Below, one piece after another: positions 1 to 8,932 of a DNA stretch of 64,000 bases (its first letter is position 1; each line of letters begins with the position of its first letter). This stretch comes from JAHBNG01 sp039028975 (GTDB taxonomy: Bacteria; Chloroflexota; Anaerolineae; Caldilineales; Caldilineaceae). The notes beneath the pieces are model-generated. The model was not told the origin of the DNA. It made no database searches and was given only the letters and a program-made list of their open reading frames with translations. Both the position numbers and the translations under genes were made by a program. The stretch is taken from assembly GCA_039028975.1 (NCBI GenBank), contig JBCCHB010000094.1, forward strand, positions 1 to 64,000, in the 5' to 3' direction.

Positions 1-218
1 ACAAAACTGGGCTTTCTTCGTTTTCTTTGATATCTTCCATTTGGGATGTCCTTTTTCATAGCTTTTGTTTCGTAACAACACTATATCAAAAGTTCATCCC
101 TCTTTCTACCCCCTCACACAAAATGCCAAACTCAAGGGGTGAGAGTCTCTTTGGACGTTAGCGTCACGGAACCTCGTGTATCCTACTCTCCACTTACGTT
201 ACATCTAAGATGGGAACG

Positions 219-1565
219 CTATCCTAGTTTTCGCAACTTTGATAAAGCCCGCAAGATGAATGCCGGTTCAAAGAAGGTTTTAGGGCGTAAATACCGTCCT
301 GTATTGTTAAGTGGCCCTAAGAAGAGAGCTTTCATCATGCGCTTGTAGTTGGCTTGGCTGGCCTGAAAGCGACCATTGACCGTAAGCGTATCAAACCCCC
401 AATCATTTTGAAAGATGTAGGCGAGACTTTCTGAGGAGAGCATTATATGGGATTCACTCATTTCAGACTTGCTTTCATCGTCACTCTTACTTTTCATCTG
501 AAGGCCATCACGCATATCAAACTCAACCGTTTTGCGAAGATCTGTCAAGTAGAATTTTAGTGTCTGGAAATAACCAAAGACGGGCATGGACATTATTCGA
601 ATAAGCAGTGGGCTATTCTTGTCTGTCATCCGTTCGATATAATCCTGAGCATGCAATGCCAGTTGATCCACTGCAACAGGCTCACTTTTTCGTAGTGGCT
701 TTTTGCCTAAGTCATAATCTTGATCATACTTTTGTAAAGATGCTTCACTTTCGTGGATCGACCCAACAACCCAGCGTTCCTCAGGGTAGAGCACAACGGG
801 TTGGCTAGCGGTCTCTTGGCGAATGAAGCTGTGAGCATCCCGGACTGTGTTGATCGAATCGTTGCAGTAGAAGTTCTCTTCATGAGAGAAGTAGATGAAG
901 CTGGCAAACGGAATGGTGTAAGCTGGTTGGAACGTCTCGATCTGTAGTCTAACTCGTTCCAGCTTTTCTGCGGCAGAGGCTCGCCTACGCTCAACCTCAT
1001 CTGGGTTGCCTTCCCAAATAGCGTAGCTAAACTGGGTTAAGAGGAGATCGACCGTGCCCGTATAGTTGAAAATGTCAGAAGCAATGGCTTCCCCATCGAC
1101 CACGCAATCGTTTGCGTTGAGAATACGTATCATCTCTTCCGAGCTATGTATCGCCTCGAGCAGGAGCCACGAATCAAAGAATGGAACTTTACCGCACATC
1201 ACCCGACATTCGGGCGTCAATTCGTACCATCCATGATTGGCCAGCTCTTGTACAGTAAAGCCTAACGCCATACAGTAGCTGACTACTTTTTTGTCGTCGG
1301 TTTCCTGGAAGATTACGGTGATTCCCGAGCGGATCTCCTCTGGAATCTCTTTAAGTACAGGGGGGGAAAAATGGTCGGGGTGCTCATGTGAGAACCATAT
1401 GTGAGAGATGTCTGCAAATTCACTTACATCAAAATGGGTCTTACAGAGGAGATCCCAACCATTGTGAAAGGCACTGCCAAAGAGCCACGGATCAGTTAAC
1501 AGCCTTACATCACCGCACTCAAAGACAAACGATGCGTGGTTGACCCAGCGAATTGCTATGGCCAT
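219..1565 (-). CDS. MBL-fold metallohydrolase-like protein
   Basis: A 448-residue cytoplasmic protein without a signal peptide. Residues 60-65 read HEHPDH, the HxHxDH metal-binding motif of the metallo-beta-lactamase fold, and the N-terminus (WVNHASFVFE, then LLTDPWLFG) matches UlaG-like members and the MBL part of CMP-N-acetylneuraminate hydroxylase-type proteins. A hydrolytic or oxygenase-associated role is therefore likely, but the substrate cannot be told. About 200 C-terminal residues lie beyond the MBL core and are not recognised. The ATG at 1565 is preceded by a GGAGAAAAA ribosome-binding site. It lies 27 bp downstream of the RraA-like gene on the same strand, so the two may be co-transcribed. 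Fold is seen in the motif; function is inference. Confidence 0.8.
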   Translation of the reverse strand: MAIAIRWVNHASFVFECGDVRLLTDPWLFGSAFHNGWDLLCKTHFDVSEFADISHIWFSHEHPDHFSPPVLKEIPEEIRSGITVIFQETDDKKVVSYCMALGFTVQELANHGWYELTPECRVMCGKVPFFDSWLLLEAIHSSEEMIRILNANDCVVDGEAIASDIFNYTGTVDLLLTQFSYAIWEGNPDEVERRRASAAEKLERVRLQIETFQPAYTIPFASFIYFSHEENFYCNDSINTVRDAHSFIRQETASQPVVLYPEERWVVGSIHESEASLQKYDQDYDLGKKPLRKSEPVAVDQLALHAQDYIERMTDKNSPLLIRIMSMPVFGYFQTLKFYLTDLRKTVEFDMRDGLQMKSKSDDESKSEMSESHIMLSSESLAYIFQNDWGFDTLTVNGRFQASQANYKRMMKALFLGPLNNTGRYLRPKTFFEPAFILRALSKLRKLG

Positions 1566-1592
1566 TTTTTCTCCATTGAAGATATGCTACCT

Positions 1593-2561
1593 CTATGAGC
1601 CAGCCAATCTGCCAGCATCTTCTTTAATGGTTGGAACATTGCGATCGGGCGCGGGCACACCTGCTTCACTAAAGAGTGATATCAAGGTTTTCGCATCTGC
1701 ATTCGCTACATCCTCATATGTTTGATAGCCAGCCTCTTCCAATACGCCAGCTAACTTGGGGCCGATGTGTTTAATTTTGGTCAGATCATCCCCACTGGTG
1801 GCCTGCATCTTCTTGGTCGGCGCAGGTTCTGGTGTCTCCTCTTCTGCTGCGTAGGAATGGCCGCCAAAAATCGCACGTAGTTCAGCCGCTGATGTAGCCT
1901 TCTGCAACCTGCCAATCCGATCGGCTTCTTCGTCCCGTAACGCACGTACGTTGTTCAGAACGGCTTCCAGCTTATCGGCGGGGAATTTACATGCCCCATT
2001 CTCGTCCATGTGAATCACCTCACCAGGCGCTACGTCCATCCCAGCCACCGAGACCGGTACGTTAACAGCATGAACAGCCTGAGCACCATGACCTGGCGTA
2101 ATCCCGCTGAGCATATATTGGAATTCCATGGGACGTACCTCATCAATGTCTCTGGATGGACCGTTGGAGATCATGCCCAAACAACCGATTGCTTTCATGG
2201 CAGAGACCATGTTGCCGCCTGCTAGACCTACCTTCCCGGCAATTTCAGGAGGGAAGTTCTGCTGCAAGACAAGGATCGTCGGCTTAGGCATTGCGTCTAA
2301 GGCATCCAAAACATCCATAAACGAGAGACGCTTAAAGTTTGGATCGGGAAGCCCATATACACAGGTTACGGCGTAGCCAACCTGCACGCCTAGGTCGGGA
2401 TACATACAGCGGATGCTCTGATCTGTATACCAATTTTCAGTCCAGGGGTTGTAGAGACCTAGACAGAGAGGACTCTCTGGATAGGTTGCCACTACATTGG
2501 TGATTGAGGGGGTATCAAATTCTTTGAGTGCTTCCATTATGGCGGATGAATTTTGCGCCAT
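1593..2561 (-). CDS. RraA-like family protein with C-terminal helix-hairpin-helix domain
   Basis: 322 residues. The first ~230 follow the RraA / HMG-CHA aldolase fold: the G-rich stretch at 114-138 (GGN...GCLGMISNGPSRD) carries the R137-D138 pair that binds the carboxylate and metal in 4-hydroxy-4-methyl-2-oxoglutarate aldolases, followed by a GHG and a PGEV(I)H segment as in the family. After an acidic, Pro-rich linker, residues ~258-320 form a helix-hairpin-helix domain (DDLTKIKHIGPKLAGVL) of the kind found in DUF4332-like proteins and fused to some Chloroflexota proteins. RraA proteins usually end near 160-230 residues, so the tail is an addition. The ATG at 2561 has an AAAGGAG site. Likely an aldolase or decarboxylase of a 2-oxo acid; the role of the tail is unknown. 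Confidence 0.82.
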   Translation of the reverse strand: MAQNSSAIMEALKEFDTPSITNVVATYPESPLCLGLYNPWTENWYTDQSIRCMYPDLGVQVGYAVTCVYGLPDPNFKRLSFMDVLDALDAMPKPTILVLQQNFPPEIAGKVGLAGGNMVSAMKAIGCLGMISNGPSRDIDEVRPMEFQYMLSGITPGHGAQAVHAVNVPVSVAGMDVAPGEVIHMDENGACKFPADKLEAVLNNVRALRDEEADRIGRLQKATSAAELRAIFGGHSYAAEEETPEPAPTKKMQATSGDDLTKIKHIGPKLAGVLEEAGYQTYEDVANADAKTLISLFSEAGVPAPDRNVPTIKEDAGRLAGS

Positions 2562-2612
2562 GAGTTGCTCCTTTGGTTGGTGTTTTTGGCTGACAGATCA
2601 GTCAGCTTGAGC

Positions 2613-2632
2613 CTGCAAGCGTTCGCTTGCAG
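2613..2632. repeat. Perfect short hairpin upstream of the RraA-like gene
   Basis: Two 8-bp arms, CTGCAAGC and GCTTGCAG, flank a GTTC tetraloop about 50 bp upstream of the RraA-like start codon. No T-run follows on either strand, so it is not a standard terminator; it could be a leader hairpin or operator. Confidence 0.4.
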
Positions 2633-2715
2633 ATTCAAATCATAAAGAGAAAGCTGGGGATTGTCAAAAGTGACAACGGATTCGGGGAACGGATTGAACG
2701 GATAGGAAGGGTAAG

Positions 2716-2736
2716 AAGGTGACTAAAATCACCCTC
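2716..2736 (-). terminator. Weak hairpin after the esterase gene
   Basis: A 5-bp stem (GGTGA/TCACC) about 35 bp past the esterase stop codon, followed on the minus strand by a pyrimidine-rich TTCTTACCCTT. This may end the esterase transcript, but the stem is short. Confidence 0.3.
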
Positions 2737-2768
2737 TTATCCTCTCACCTTGTCAAGCTTTGAACTTG

Positions 2769-5700
2769 TCATCGTTTAAGCATCGGTAGATAGAGCTGAT
2801 TGTCCGTGCCAGTTCCGCCATCTGGATCCTCTGGTGCCAAGGTATCCGGCTCTTGACTTGGAGCCGTAGGTGTAGGCGTCTCGGTATGTAGTGGAACGAC
2901 ATCTGTCGCTGAGCTATCTGGTGTTGCTGTTTCTGCTGTTGTCGCTGTTGAAGTAGCCGTTGACGTGTGCGTCGGCTCCGGCGTACTTGTTGGCTCAAGA
3001 GTGGCTGTCGAAGTTGCCATCGGCGTCATGGTCGAGCTTGGCAGCGGTGTAGCAGTAACCGTTGGCGTCGCAGTCTCGGTTGGATCCAGAACTGGACCCA
3101 AATCGAAGGATGCATCAATTCGTTCCCCTTCAACAACGGTTATGGTTTGCTCTAGTCGCACAGTTTCTCCACTATCTGTTGGTACATCGACCCAAATTAG
3201 GTACTCACTCGCTGGAACGTTATCAATAAAGAACTTCCCAACCACGCTTGTTTCGGTTTGGCTAATTGTCTCGAGTGTGGTCGGATCCTCAAGCGTGACG
3301 GTCAACCCCGCAATTGCAGGTTCACGATCTACGCTAGACGGAACCAGTAGCGTCCCTATGATCTCCCCTGTACCGTGTACGGCCAATCCGCTACGCAGAT
3401 TTGCAGAATCAACGTCATTAAGGTTGATCAATGCTATTGTGTCCAGTTTGGTACCATCTTCGCGTAGATAAACCACAACGGTATGGTCGCCAGGTTCAAG
3501 GTTCAGCTCGAGCGGATCGGCGATGCTGCGGCTAGCGACGAAGTCATTGACAAACGTGTTGCTCGTTGCGGTGTCCCAAATGTGGCCATTGGTGGGTTCC
3601 CCATCGACGGTTACATAGAAGGAGTTGCTCCCACCACTGGGGGCTTGAACGCTGGTCTCCAGCAGATAGGTTCCAGCTGAGTCAATGGTGAAGCAATACT
3701 CAACCTTATCGATTCCATCTGGTCCGTTGAAGTTATTGCCCGTGCCGTTCGGAACATGGATATATTGACCACCGCTGGCGTTTGGATCACTCTCAGTGGT
3801 AAAGGTACCACTCAGCAGGCCAGCTTCGGCCTCTTGTGGCAAGTCGCTACAACCCGTTTGCGGTGGCTCTTCATTAACCAGCTCAAGCGCAATCTTGTCC
3901 AAAATGGTACCTGACTCACGCAGGTAGATGGCCAGATTATGTTCACCTGCACCAAGCTGGATCTCAACTGGGTCTGCGCCGCCACGGTGGGCTACGTAGT
4001 CATCCACATATGTGCTGCTGATCGTTGTATCCCACAGAAAGCCTGATATGGGAGACGCGTCCACCCGGACGTAGAATGAGTTTCGACCGCCACTTGCGGC
4101 TAGAACGGTGCCACGCAATCGATAGGTGCCTGCTGTGGTGATATTGACACAGAATTCGGCACGGTTGGTTGTGGGGCCGTTCCATGCATTGCCTGACCCA
4201 AATGGCGTATAAAGATAGGCCCCGCCGCTTGCGCTGCTGTCAGTCCCTACTCTGAAGGAACCAAAGTAGTCTGCTGATTCGCCTTCCTGAATCAGACCAC
4301 CGCAGCCACCGACAGGTGGAGAGTTGACCATCCAGGTGAATGCAATACTATCTGTCCCGCCATTGCCGTCATCCACGTTGACAGATACATTGAATACGCC
4401 TGTGGAGTTTAGAATGCCACTTACAGCACCTGTCTGGGAGTCAATAATTAGTCCTGGCGGTTGCCCTTGTATACTATAGGTCAGGGTGTTACCATCCGGG
4501 TCCGAGGCGCTAATCGGTAACGAAATTGCTGCACCGATCTCATTGCTCTGGTTTCCTGGTGAAATAGCTGTTGGGGGCTGGTTCACAGTAGGCAGTGAGG
4601 CATATTGGAAATAGCCATTACAGGCAAGGAACTCCGTCTCGTAGAAACCCGGTGTCTGACAACTCGTGCCATCCCAGTAGCCGCGGGCTTCCACATCTGG
4701 CCCTTCTGACTCGTATGAGGTGCCATCAATTGTGATCTTATTTACATAGAGATTGCGGTTATTTCCGGTAGCCGGATCCACCCCATCATTCGTGAAGTGA
4801 ACTTTTACTTCGTCCGCTGTGACACTTTGGTTGTGCTGATATCCGTACGGGACACCTACCTGCGTGCTGACCGTCCAGCTTTTGACAATCTGATCATTGA
4901 TCCGCAACTGTATTGATTCGCTATCGGTGGAACCTACAGCGAATACTTCTATTATAGAACCGCCAGAAGAAGCATAAACGGTCCATGGGAAGGTAATATT
5001 CGCGGAACCGTTTTGAGCATCGGTCAGCATGACGTCCACCGAATATGCGCCCGGTGTGGTGACGACACCACTTACGAGACCCGTCTGTGAATCGATAGTG
5101 AGCCCTGGTGGTAGACCCGTTGCACTGAACGTCAGTGGATCATCATCGTAGTCTCCGTAGAGAAAACTTAGGTTTCCAGACTGGCCCTGCACAGTGCTCT
5201 GACTGCCTGGATCCGCAAGCCAGGGTGGAATGTTCGGTGGATTGGGGGAATAGGCAGCGATGGGCAAATCATAAAAGGTTAGCATGCCAACACCAGCCCC
5301 ATTTGTCACCCAAGCACCAGCACCTGAATGGCCACCATAGCTGATACCGCTAGCACTTTGTGCATCACCAGAAAGCTGGAGAACCAGTTGATTCCCAAAG
5401 ACCGAACCACTAGTCACTGCGATTGAAGAACCTTCCAGCACAAAATCAGATTCAGCACCAACTTCCCAAATGAGGCTGTCATCACCATCTTGCATGACAA
5501 TGGTGATTTCGGTACCATTTTCGCGGCTGAAGTAGGTCAGCGCCGGATTGGGTGGTTTGACATTGTCTGTTGTAGTGGCTCCATAGAGATCCCGATTAAT
5601 AAGGCCATAAATGTGAGCTGCAATGGTCTCATAACCATCGGTATATCCGTAGTGGCAGCCATCATGTGCGTCGACAGCAGTCGTAGACATCACTGACACG

Positions 5701-6761
5701 TTGGGCAAGGTATCAGCAAATTTGCGTTGGACCTCTCTCAAGGGCAAAGATGCACCATGGCTGATACATCCGTTCCGAATCTGCAAAACATAGATGGGCG
5801 CGCCAGGGAAATCCTCTTGCCAGTCCATATGCAAGGAGCCAAAGCCTGTCTTCTGAGAGATGCTGCTTGTTCCATCGGACTCACCTTGGAACCAGATAAT
5901 TGCGCTAACTTGTTCGCCGATGCCAGCCTGCTGTAGCCGGAAGAGTTGCCGTCCATAATTGGTGGTTAAATCAGTTGACTCCCAGTCATCGCGTTGGAAG
6001 AAATTAATTTTTTTACCCGCATGACCGCCATTAAATAGAGCAACTGGGACCTGATGTTCATCAAGGATGAGTCTACCCAGTCGTAGTCCCCACTGTCCTA
6101 TAGAACCGACCGAGAAGCGGCTGTCCCCATCAGCAATTACCCAATCCAAGTTGTTGGCTACAGCCGCACCATCTGAACTGGCTGTACCAAATGAGCGAAT
6201 AAATGGACTCTGGTTAAAGTTGGCTGAACCGACATAGGATTTGGCCTGAGCGTTGGATTGCCCGTTAATAAGATACGCATCTCCAGCCACAATATTGTCT
6301 GCACTGCGGATCTCAGTTGTGTTACCGTTCTGAACTATTAAGATCTCAAAACGGTAATTGGCCAGTTCGGCTGGGATAGTTGGCGCAAAGTCAAAAGAGG
6401 CCTGCCCATTTTCAAATGTGAGCGGCTGAGTGAGCGTGTTTTGAGATATGCCTTCTCGATATATGTTGACACGGACCTCATTGATAGATGTGTCGAGAAT
6501 GTCACCCCGAATGGGAACGATGGCTTGGTTCGTTCCCCGGTCTCTTGGATAGAGTTGGTTTGTTTGTGGGGCTTCAGTCAAGGAGAACTGGTTTACTACG
6601 GCTGTATTGGTGTCAGCTAGGGCGATATAGGATTGGATATTACGAGCTATGGCGTTATTTTGTAGGAAGGGTCTAAATCCGAGGACTATAAAGATGAGGG
6701 CACCAAATAGAATTGCTTTTTGCGTGTACGAAGGCAGCTTCTGATAGACCCGATTGTGCAT
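2769..6761 (-). CDS. Secreted multidomain acetylesterase (SASA/CE6-like) with carbohydrate-binding modules
   Basis: 1330 residues. An N-terminal hydrophobic helix (17-30) gives export. Residues ~80-155 are a beta-sandwich, then an SGNH-type esterase of the sialate O-acetylesterase/CE6 group: GQSN with S169 as nucleophile, WFQGESDG, and a DxxH-like DAHDGCH. Next come a putative-Ig repeat (He_PIG-type), a module resembling the Ca-dependent xylan-binding CBM36/60 group (LRINDQ, FTNDG, LYVNKITIDG), a second He_PIG repeat, two similar ~140-residue malectin/CBM35-like modules each starting with a C..L.QE(G/A)E segment, a carboxypeptidase-regulatory-like fold, and a Thr/Pro/Ser stalk of ~90 residues. 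The protein ends in LYLPMLKR. Deacetylation of plant-type polysaccharide outside the cell is the likely job; the exact substrate is inferred only from the module types. Confidence 0.8.
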   Translation of the reverse strand: MHNRVYQKLPSYTQKAILFGALIFIVLGFRPFLQNNAIARNIQSYIALADTNTAVVNQFSLTEAPQTNQLYPRDRGTNQAIVPIRGDILDTSINEVRVNIYREGISQNTLTQPLTFENGQASFDFAPTIPAELANYRFEILIVQNGNTTEIRSADNIVAGDAYLINGQSNAQAKSYVGSANFNQSPFIRSFGTASSDGAAVANNLDWVIADGDSRFSVGSIGQWGLRLGRLILDEHQVPVALFNGGHAGKKINFFQRDDWESTDLTTNYGRQLFRLQQAGIGEQVSAIIWFQGESDGTSSISQKTGFGSLHMDWQEDFPGAPIYVLQIRNGCISHGASLPLREVQRKFADTLPNVSVMSTTAVDAHDGCHYGYTDGYETIAAHIYGLINRDLYGATTTDNVKPPNPALTYFSRENGTEITIVMQDGDDSLIWEVGAESDFVLEGSSIAVTSGSVFGNQLVLQLSGDAQSASGISYGGHSGAGAWVTNGAGVGMLTFYDLPIAAYSPNPPNIPPWLADPGSQSTVQGQSGNLSFLYGDYDDDPLTFSATGLPPGLTIDSQTGLVSGVVTTPGAYSVDVMLTDAQNGSANITFPWTVYASSGGSIIEVFAVGSTDSESIQLRINDQIVKSWTVSTQVGVPYGYQHNQSVTADEVKVHFTNDGVDPATGNNRNLYVNKITIDGTSYESEGPDVEARGYWDGTSCQTPGFYETEFLACNGYFQYASLPTVNQPPTAISPGNQSNEIGAAISLPISASDPDGNTLTYSIQGQPPGLIIDSQTGAVSGILNSTGVFNVSVNVDDGNGGTDSIAFTWMVNSPPVGGCGGLIQEGESADYFGSFRVGTDSSASGGAYLYTPFGSGNAWNGPTTNRAEFCVNITTAGTYRLRGTVLAASGGRNSFYVRVDASPISGFLWDTTISSTYVDDYVAHRGGADPVEIQLGAGEHNLAIYLRESGTILDKIALELVNEEPPQTGCSDLPQEAEAGLLSGTFTTESDPNASGGQYIHVPNGTGNNFNGPDGIDKVEYCFTIDSAGTYLLETSVQAPSGGSNSFYVTVDGEPTNGHIWDTATSNTFVNDFVASRSIADPLELNLEPGDHTVVVYLREDGTKLDTIALINLNDVDSANLRSGLAVHGTGEIIGTLLVPSSVDREPAIAGLTVTLEDPTTLETISQTETSVVGKFFIDNVPASEYLIWVDVPTDSGETVRLEQTITVVEGERIDASFDLGPVLDPTETATPTVTATPLPSSTMTPMATSTATLEPTSTPEPTHTSTATSTATTAETATPDSSATDVVPLHTETPTPTAPSQEPDTLAPEDPDGGTGTDNQLYLPMLKR

Positions 6762-6944
6762 AGAACAGGAATCCTGATGGTTACGCGTTTGATTAAGTGG
6801 TAAGATTCATTAGACGCAATTGCTTATTGAATAAGCCCACGTGCGGCATCAAGGGACCTATTTCACGGCACTCTATAGAATCACTAAATTTTACCACAAA
6901 ACCTTATTTGCACTTGTTACAATTCTATGCACCCTCCTGTGATT

Positions 6945-8366
6945 TTAGTCCGCCCATCCAAAGCGTTCGGCCAAATAGGCATTCCAGCCACTTTCAAATT
7001 CCTCAAAGTCAGCGTCATAAACAGCGCGAACTAGGTCTGGCCAATTGTTATGTTTAGGCAACCCAACCAATAGCCTCGGAATTGATTCGCGACCATATGT
7101 AACCACAATATAATCAATAATAGATTCTGACATGGTATATTGGCGCATGATGAGCTCCTGCTGCGGGATGCCACGGGATCTCCACTCACCAACTGCGGCC
7201 AATTGAAGAGGGCGTTCTGTTGGAGGATTCTCGCGCAAGAGGGTTTCTGCTTGCAGGTTCCAGGGCGTCCGTTGTTGAAGGGCGTCTGTCTGTAGCCAGC
7301 CATCAAGCGCCCAAACGATGGTCTCCCATCGGTACAGGTTGCGATCGTTACTCTCTGAGACGGCTCTGGCCAATGCAAAGAAGCTCAAGCCGCCTACGAT
7401 TTGGTGCAGTATAAATTCCTCATCGGATAAGGCCGATGGAACTCTAGAGAGCAGAGGAGATGTGACGGCCTGGCGTCGCCCACTGTTACCCCACCCACGC
7501 GGTGCATCGTAATCTAGTAAAAAGGTAAGCTTTTCATCTTCACCGTCGTGCGGCACGTTTGGAACTAACCCAAGTCGGTCATATACGTGGAGATAGTAGG
7601 CATCTAGTTGAGGTCCAATCTTTGCCGCTAGTGCAGCATCTGGTTCATAGAATTCAAGACGAATATAGGCCGTGTCAATTGAATCTTTGGTTCCCCAAAA
7701 AGCTTCGTCAGGTATCGTGCGTATCAACCCATCCGCACCGATTTTGTAGAAGCGGTGTTCTCTGTAGGGGCTAGAACGCCACCACTCAGCTGACGCCCTG
7801 GAAACGACTACTTCGGCTTCAAGTAAATTATCATGTAGGTCCACTTGTTTGAGGACGGTCTCCAGGGTGTCTCGCTCGTCCAGATCGACCGACCAAAAGT
7901 TGAGCCAGTTTCGGCGCCAATTTCGATTCACATTCTGGTCTATGAGCAGCCCAAGACGTTCTTGAGCATCATTTTGCCAAGCTTGTTCCTCAGCCACCAA
8001 CCAGCCGTCGACGGCATGATGGGCAAGAATCTGTTCTTGTTCTTGGGGAGATATGGCATATCCACCAACCATCGCCACCCCAACCATTGCACAGAGTAAC
8101 CAGCGTACGAGGAGAATCACCAATCGACGTTCGGCTTTATCAACGTTCGCCTGATGATTGGCTACAGGTGGAACTTGGCGCGGCTGAATGTCATGCGCTT
8201 GTTGACCTGCGGAACGAGCATAGATGGCCGGGTTGACCTCCAAATGAGAACCATCCATCTCCCGTGTACTGGAATGAATGGACTGTCGATATGAAGAGGT
8301 AAGAGAACTATTCTCATAGACCTCATTCCCAATTTGCCAATCTAATGCCACATTCTGTTGGGCCAT
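6945..8366 (-). CDS. Membrane-anchored protein resembling peptidase-MA proteins, active site not seen
   Basis: 473 residues with a ~110-residue cytoplasmic N-terminus, one membrane helix at about 128-148 (LVILLVRWLLCAMVGVAMVG) and a large outer domain. Its last ~150 residues are laid out like the peptidase-MA family often found in Chloroflexota (a helix where HExxH should be, a W...G segment, then YGRESIPRLL and a closing FESGWNAYL). However, the zinc motif position reads LHQIVGG, so the catalytic Glu and second His are absent. It may be an inactive, binding or sensing relative. It lies 183 bp upstream of the esterase gene on the same strand. No good ribosome-binding site is visible close to the ATG at 8366. 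Confidence 0.6.
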   Translation of the reverse strand: MAQQNVALDWQIGNEVYENSSLTSSYRQSIHSSTREMDGSHLEVNPAIYARSAGQQAHDIQPRQVPPVANHQANVDKAERRLVILLVRWLLCAMVGVAMVGGYAISPQEQEQILAHHAVDGWLVAEEQAWQNDAQERLGLLIDQNVNRNWRRNWLNFWSVDLDERDTLETVLKQVDLHDNLLEAEVVVSRASAEWWRSSPYREHRFYKIGADGLIRTIPDEAFWGTKDSIDTAYIRLEFYEPDAALAAKIGPQLDAYYLHVYDRLGLVPNVPHDGEDEKLTFLLDYDAPRGWGNSGRRQAVTSPLLSRVPSALSDEEFILHQIVGGLSFFALARAVSESNDRNLYRWETIVWALDGWLQTDALQQRTPWNLQAETLLRENPPTERPLQLAAVGEWRSRGIPQQELIMRQYTMSESIIDYIVVTYGRESIPRLLVGLPKHNNWPDLVRAVYDADFEEFESGWNAYLAERFGWAD

Positions 8367-8561
8367 TCCGGGACATTCCTCGCTGAACTTTACTCACTAG
8401 CGTTATTCCAAATGAAGATTTTAGAGTGTTCGCAGAGATTCTTCGCTAGTCTGACGCAGTCTTGAGAATGAGCCGATTTACTCATTCAGAATGACGTATT
8501 CAGAGCAACGAAGAAATTACCCAGTTTTGGAATACATCTAGGGACGAGAGACGGTATCACA

Positions 8562-8655
8562 ATACTTCGCCAGAAAAGTCTTGCCCCGACTCTTAACCCA
8601 ACCACTCTGGGCAATTCCGAGAAGGGAGGACAGAGCTTTTCTGAGTATCTATACA
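8562..8655 (+). repeat. Leader-like repeat element, copy A (degenerate)
   Basis: The first 29 bp (8562-8590) are identical to 8790-8818 in copy B. The next ~45 bp match copy C better (ACTCTTA, ACCC, then CTCTGGGCAATTCCGA). The right end TTTTCTGAGTATCTATA resembles the right ends of B and C, but the loop is shorter and the ribosome-binding-site-like tail is lost. Only a 17-codon ORF follows, so this copy looks decayed or regulatory. Confidence 0.55.
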
Positions 8656-8789
8656 AGAAAAAGATATGGTATACTATCATCAATCTCCCGATCTAGACAG
8701 TAATACGCCTCTCACGTAGGTTTGACCAAAATGCGTAATGCCTCAACCTAGTATGAACGGGGCTTCTCGACCGCTCCAGTTGAGCAGGT

Positions 8790-8930
8790 ATACTTCGCCA
8801 GAAAAGTCTTGCCCCGACGTTTGACCAATCCACTGTGGAAATTGCGTAAAGGGGGGAGAGTCCTATCTTTGTGGAGACAAGCTTCCCGCCTTCACGGGAA
8901 CAAGTTATTTCTGGTCATCTATAGGTGACA
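8790..8930 (+). promoter_or_regulatory. Leader-like repeat element, copy B, ending at the GMC oxidoreductase start
   Basis: The left arm CCAGAAAAGTCTTGCCCCG (8798-8816) and right arm CGGGAACAAGTTATTTCTGG (8895-8914) are complementary with a few mismatches and enclose about 78 nt. The right arm is followed by TCATCTATAGGTGACAAT, whose AGGTGA is the only ribosome-binding site for the ATG at 8933. A smaller internal hairpin, CTTCCCG/CGGGAA, lies at 8882-8900. The element could be a structured 5' leader or a short inserted repeat that brings a ribosome-binding site. Confidence 0.5.
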
Positions 8931-8932
8931 AT

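Noticed and set aside
2965..3471. 168-codon plus-strand ORF opposite the esterase stalk
   Set aside because: It is a shadow of the Thr/Pro/Ser repeats; its Val/Gly/Ser composition comes from the reversed codons.
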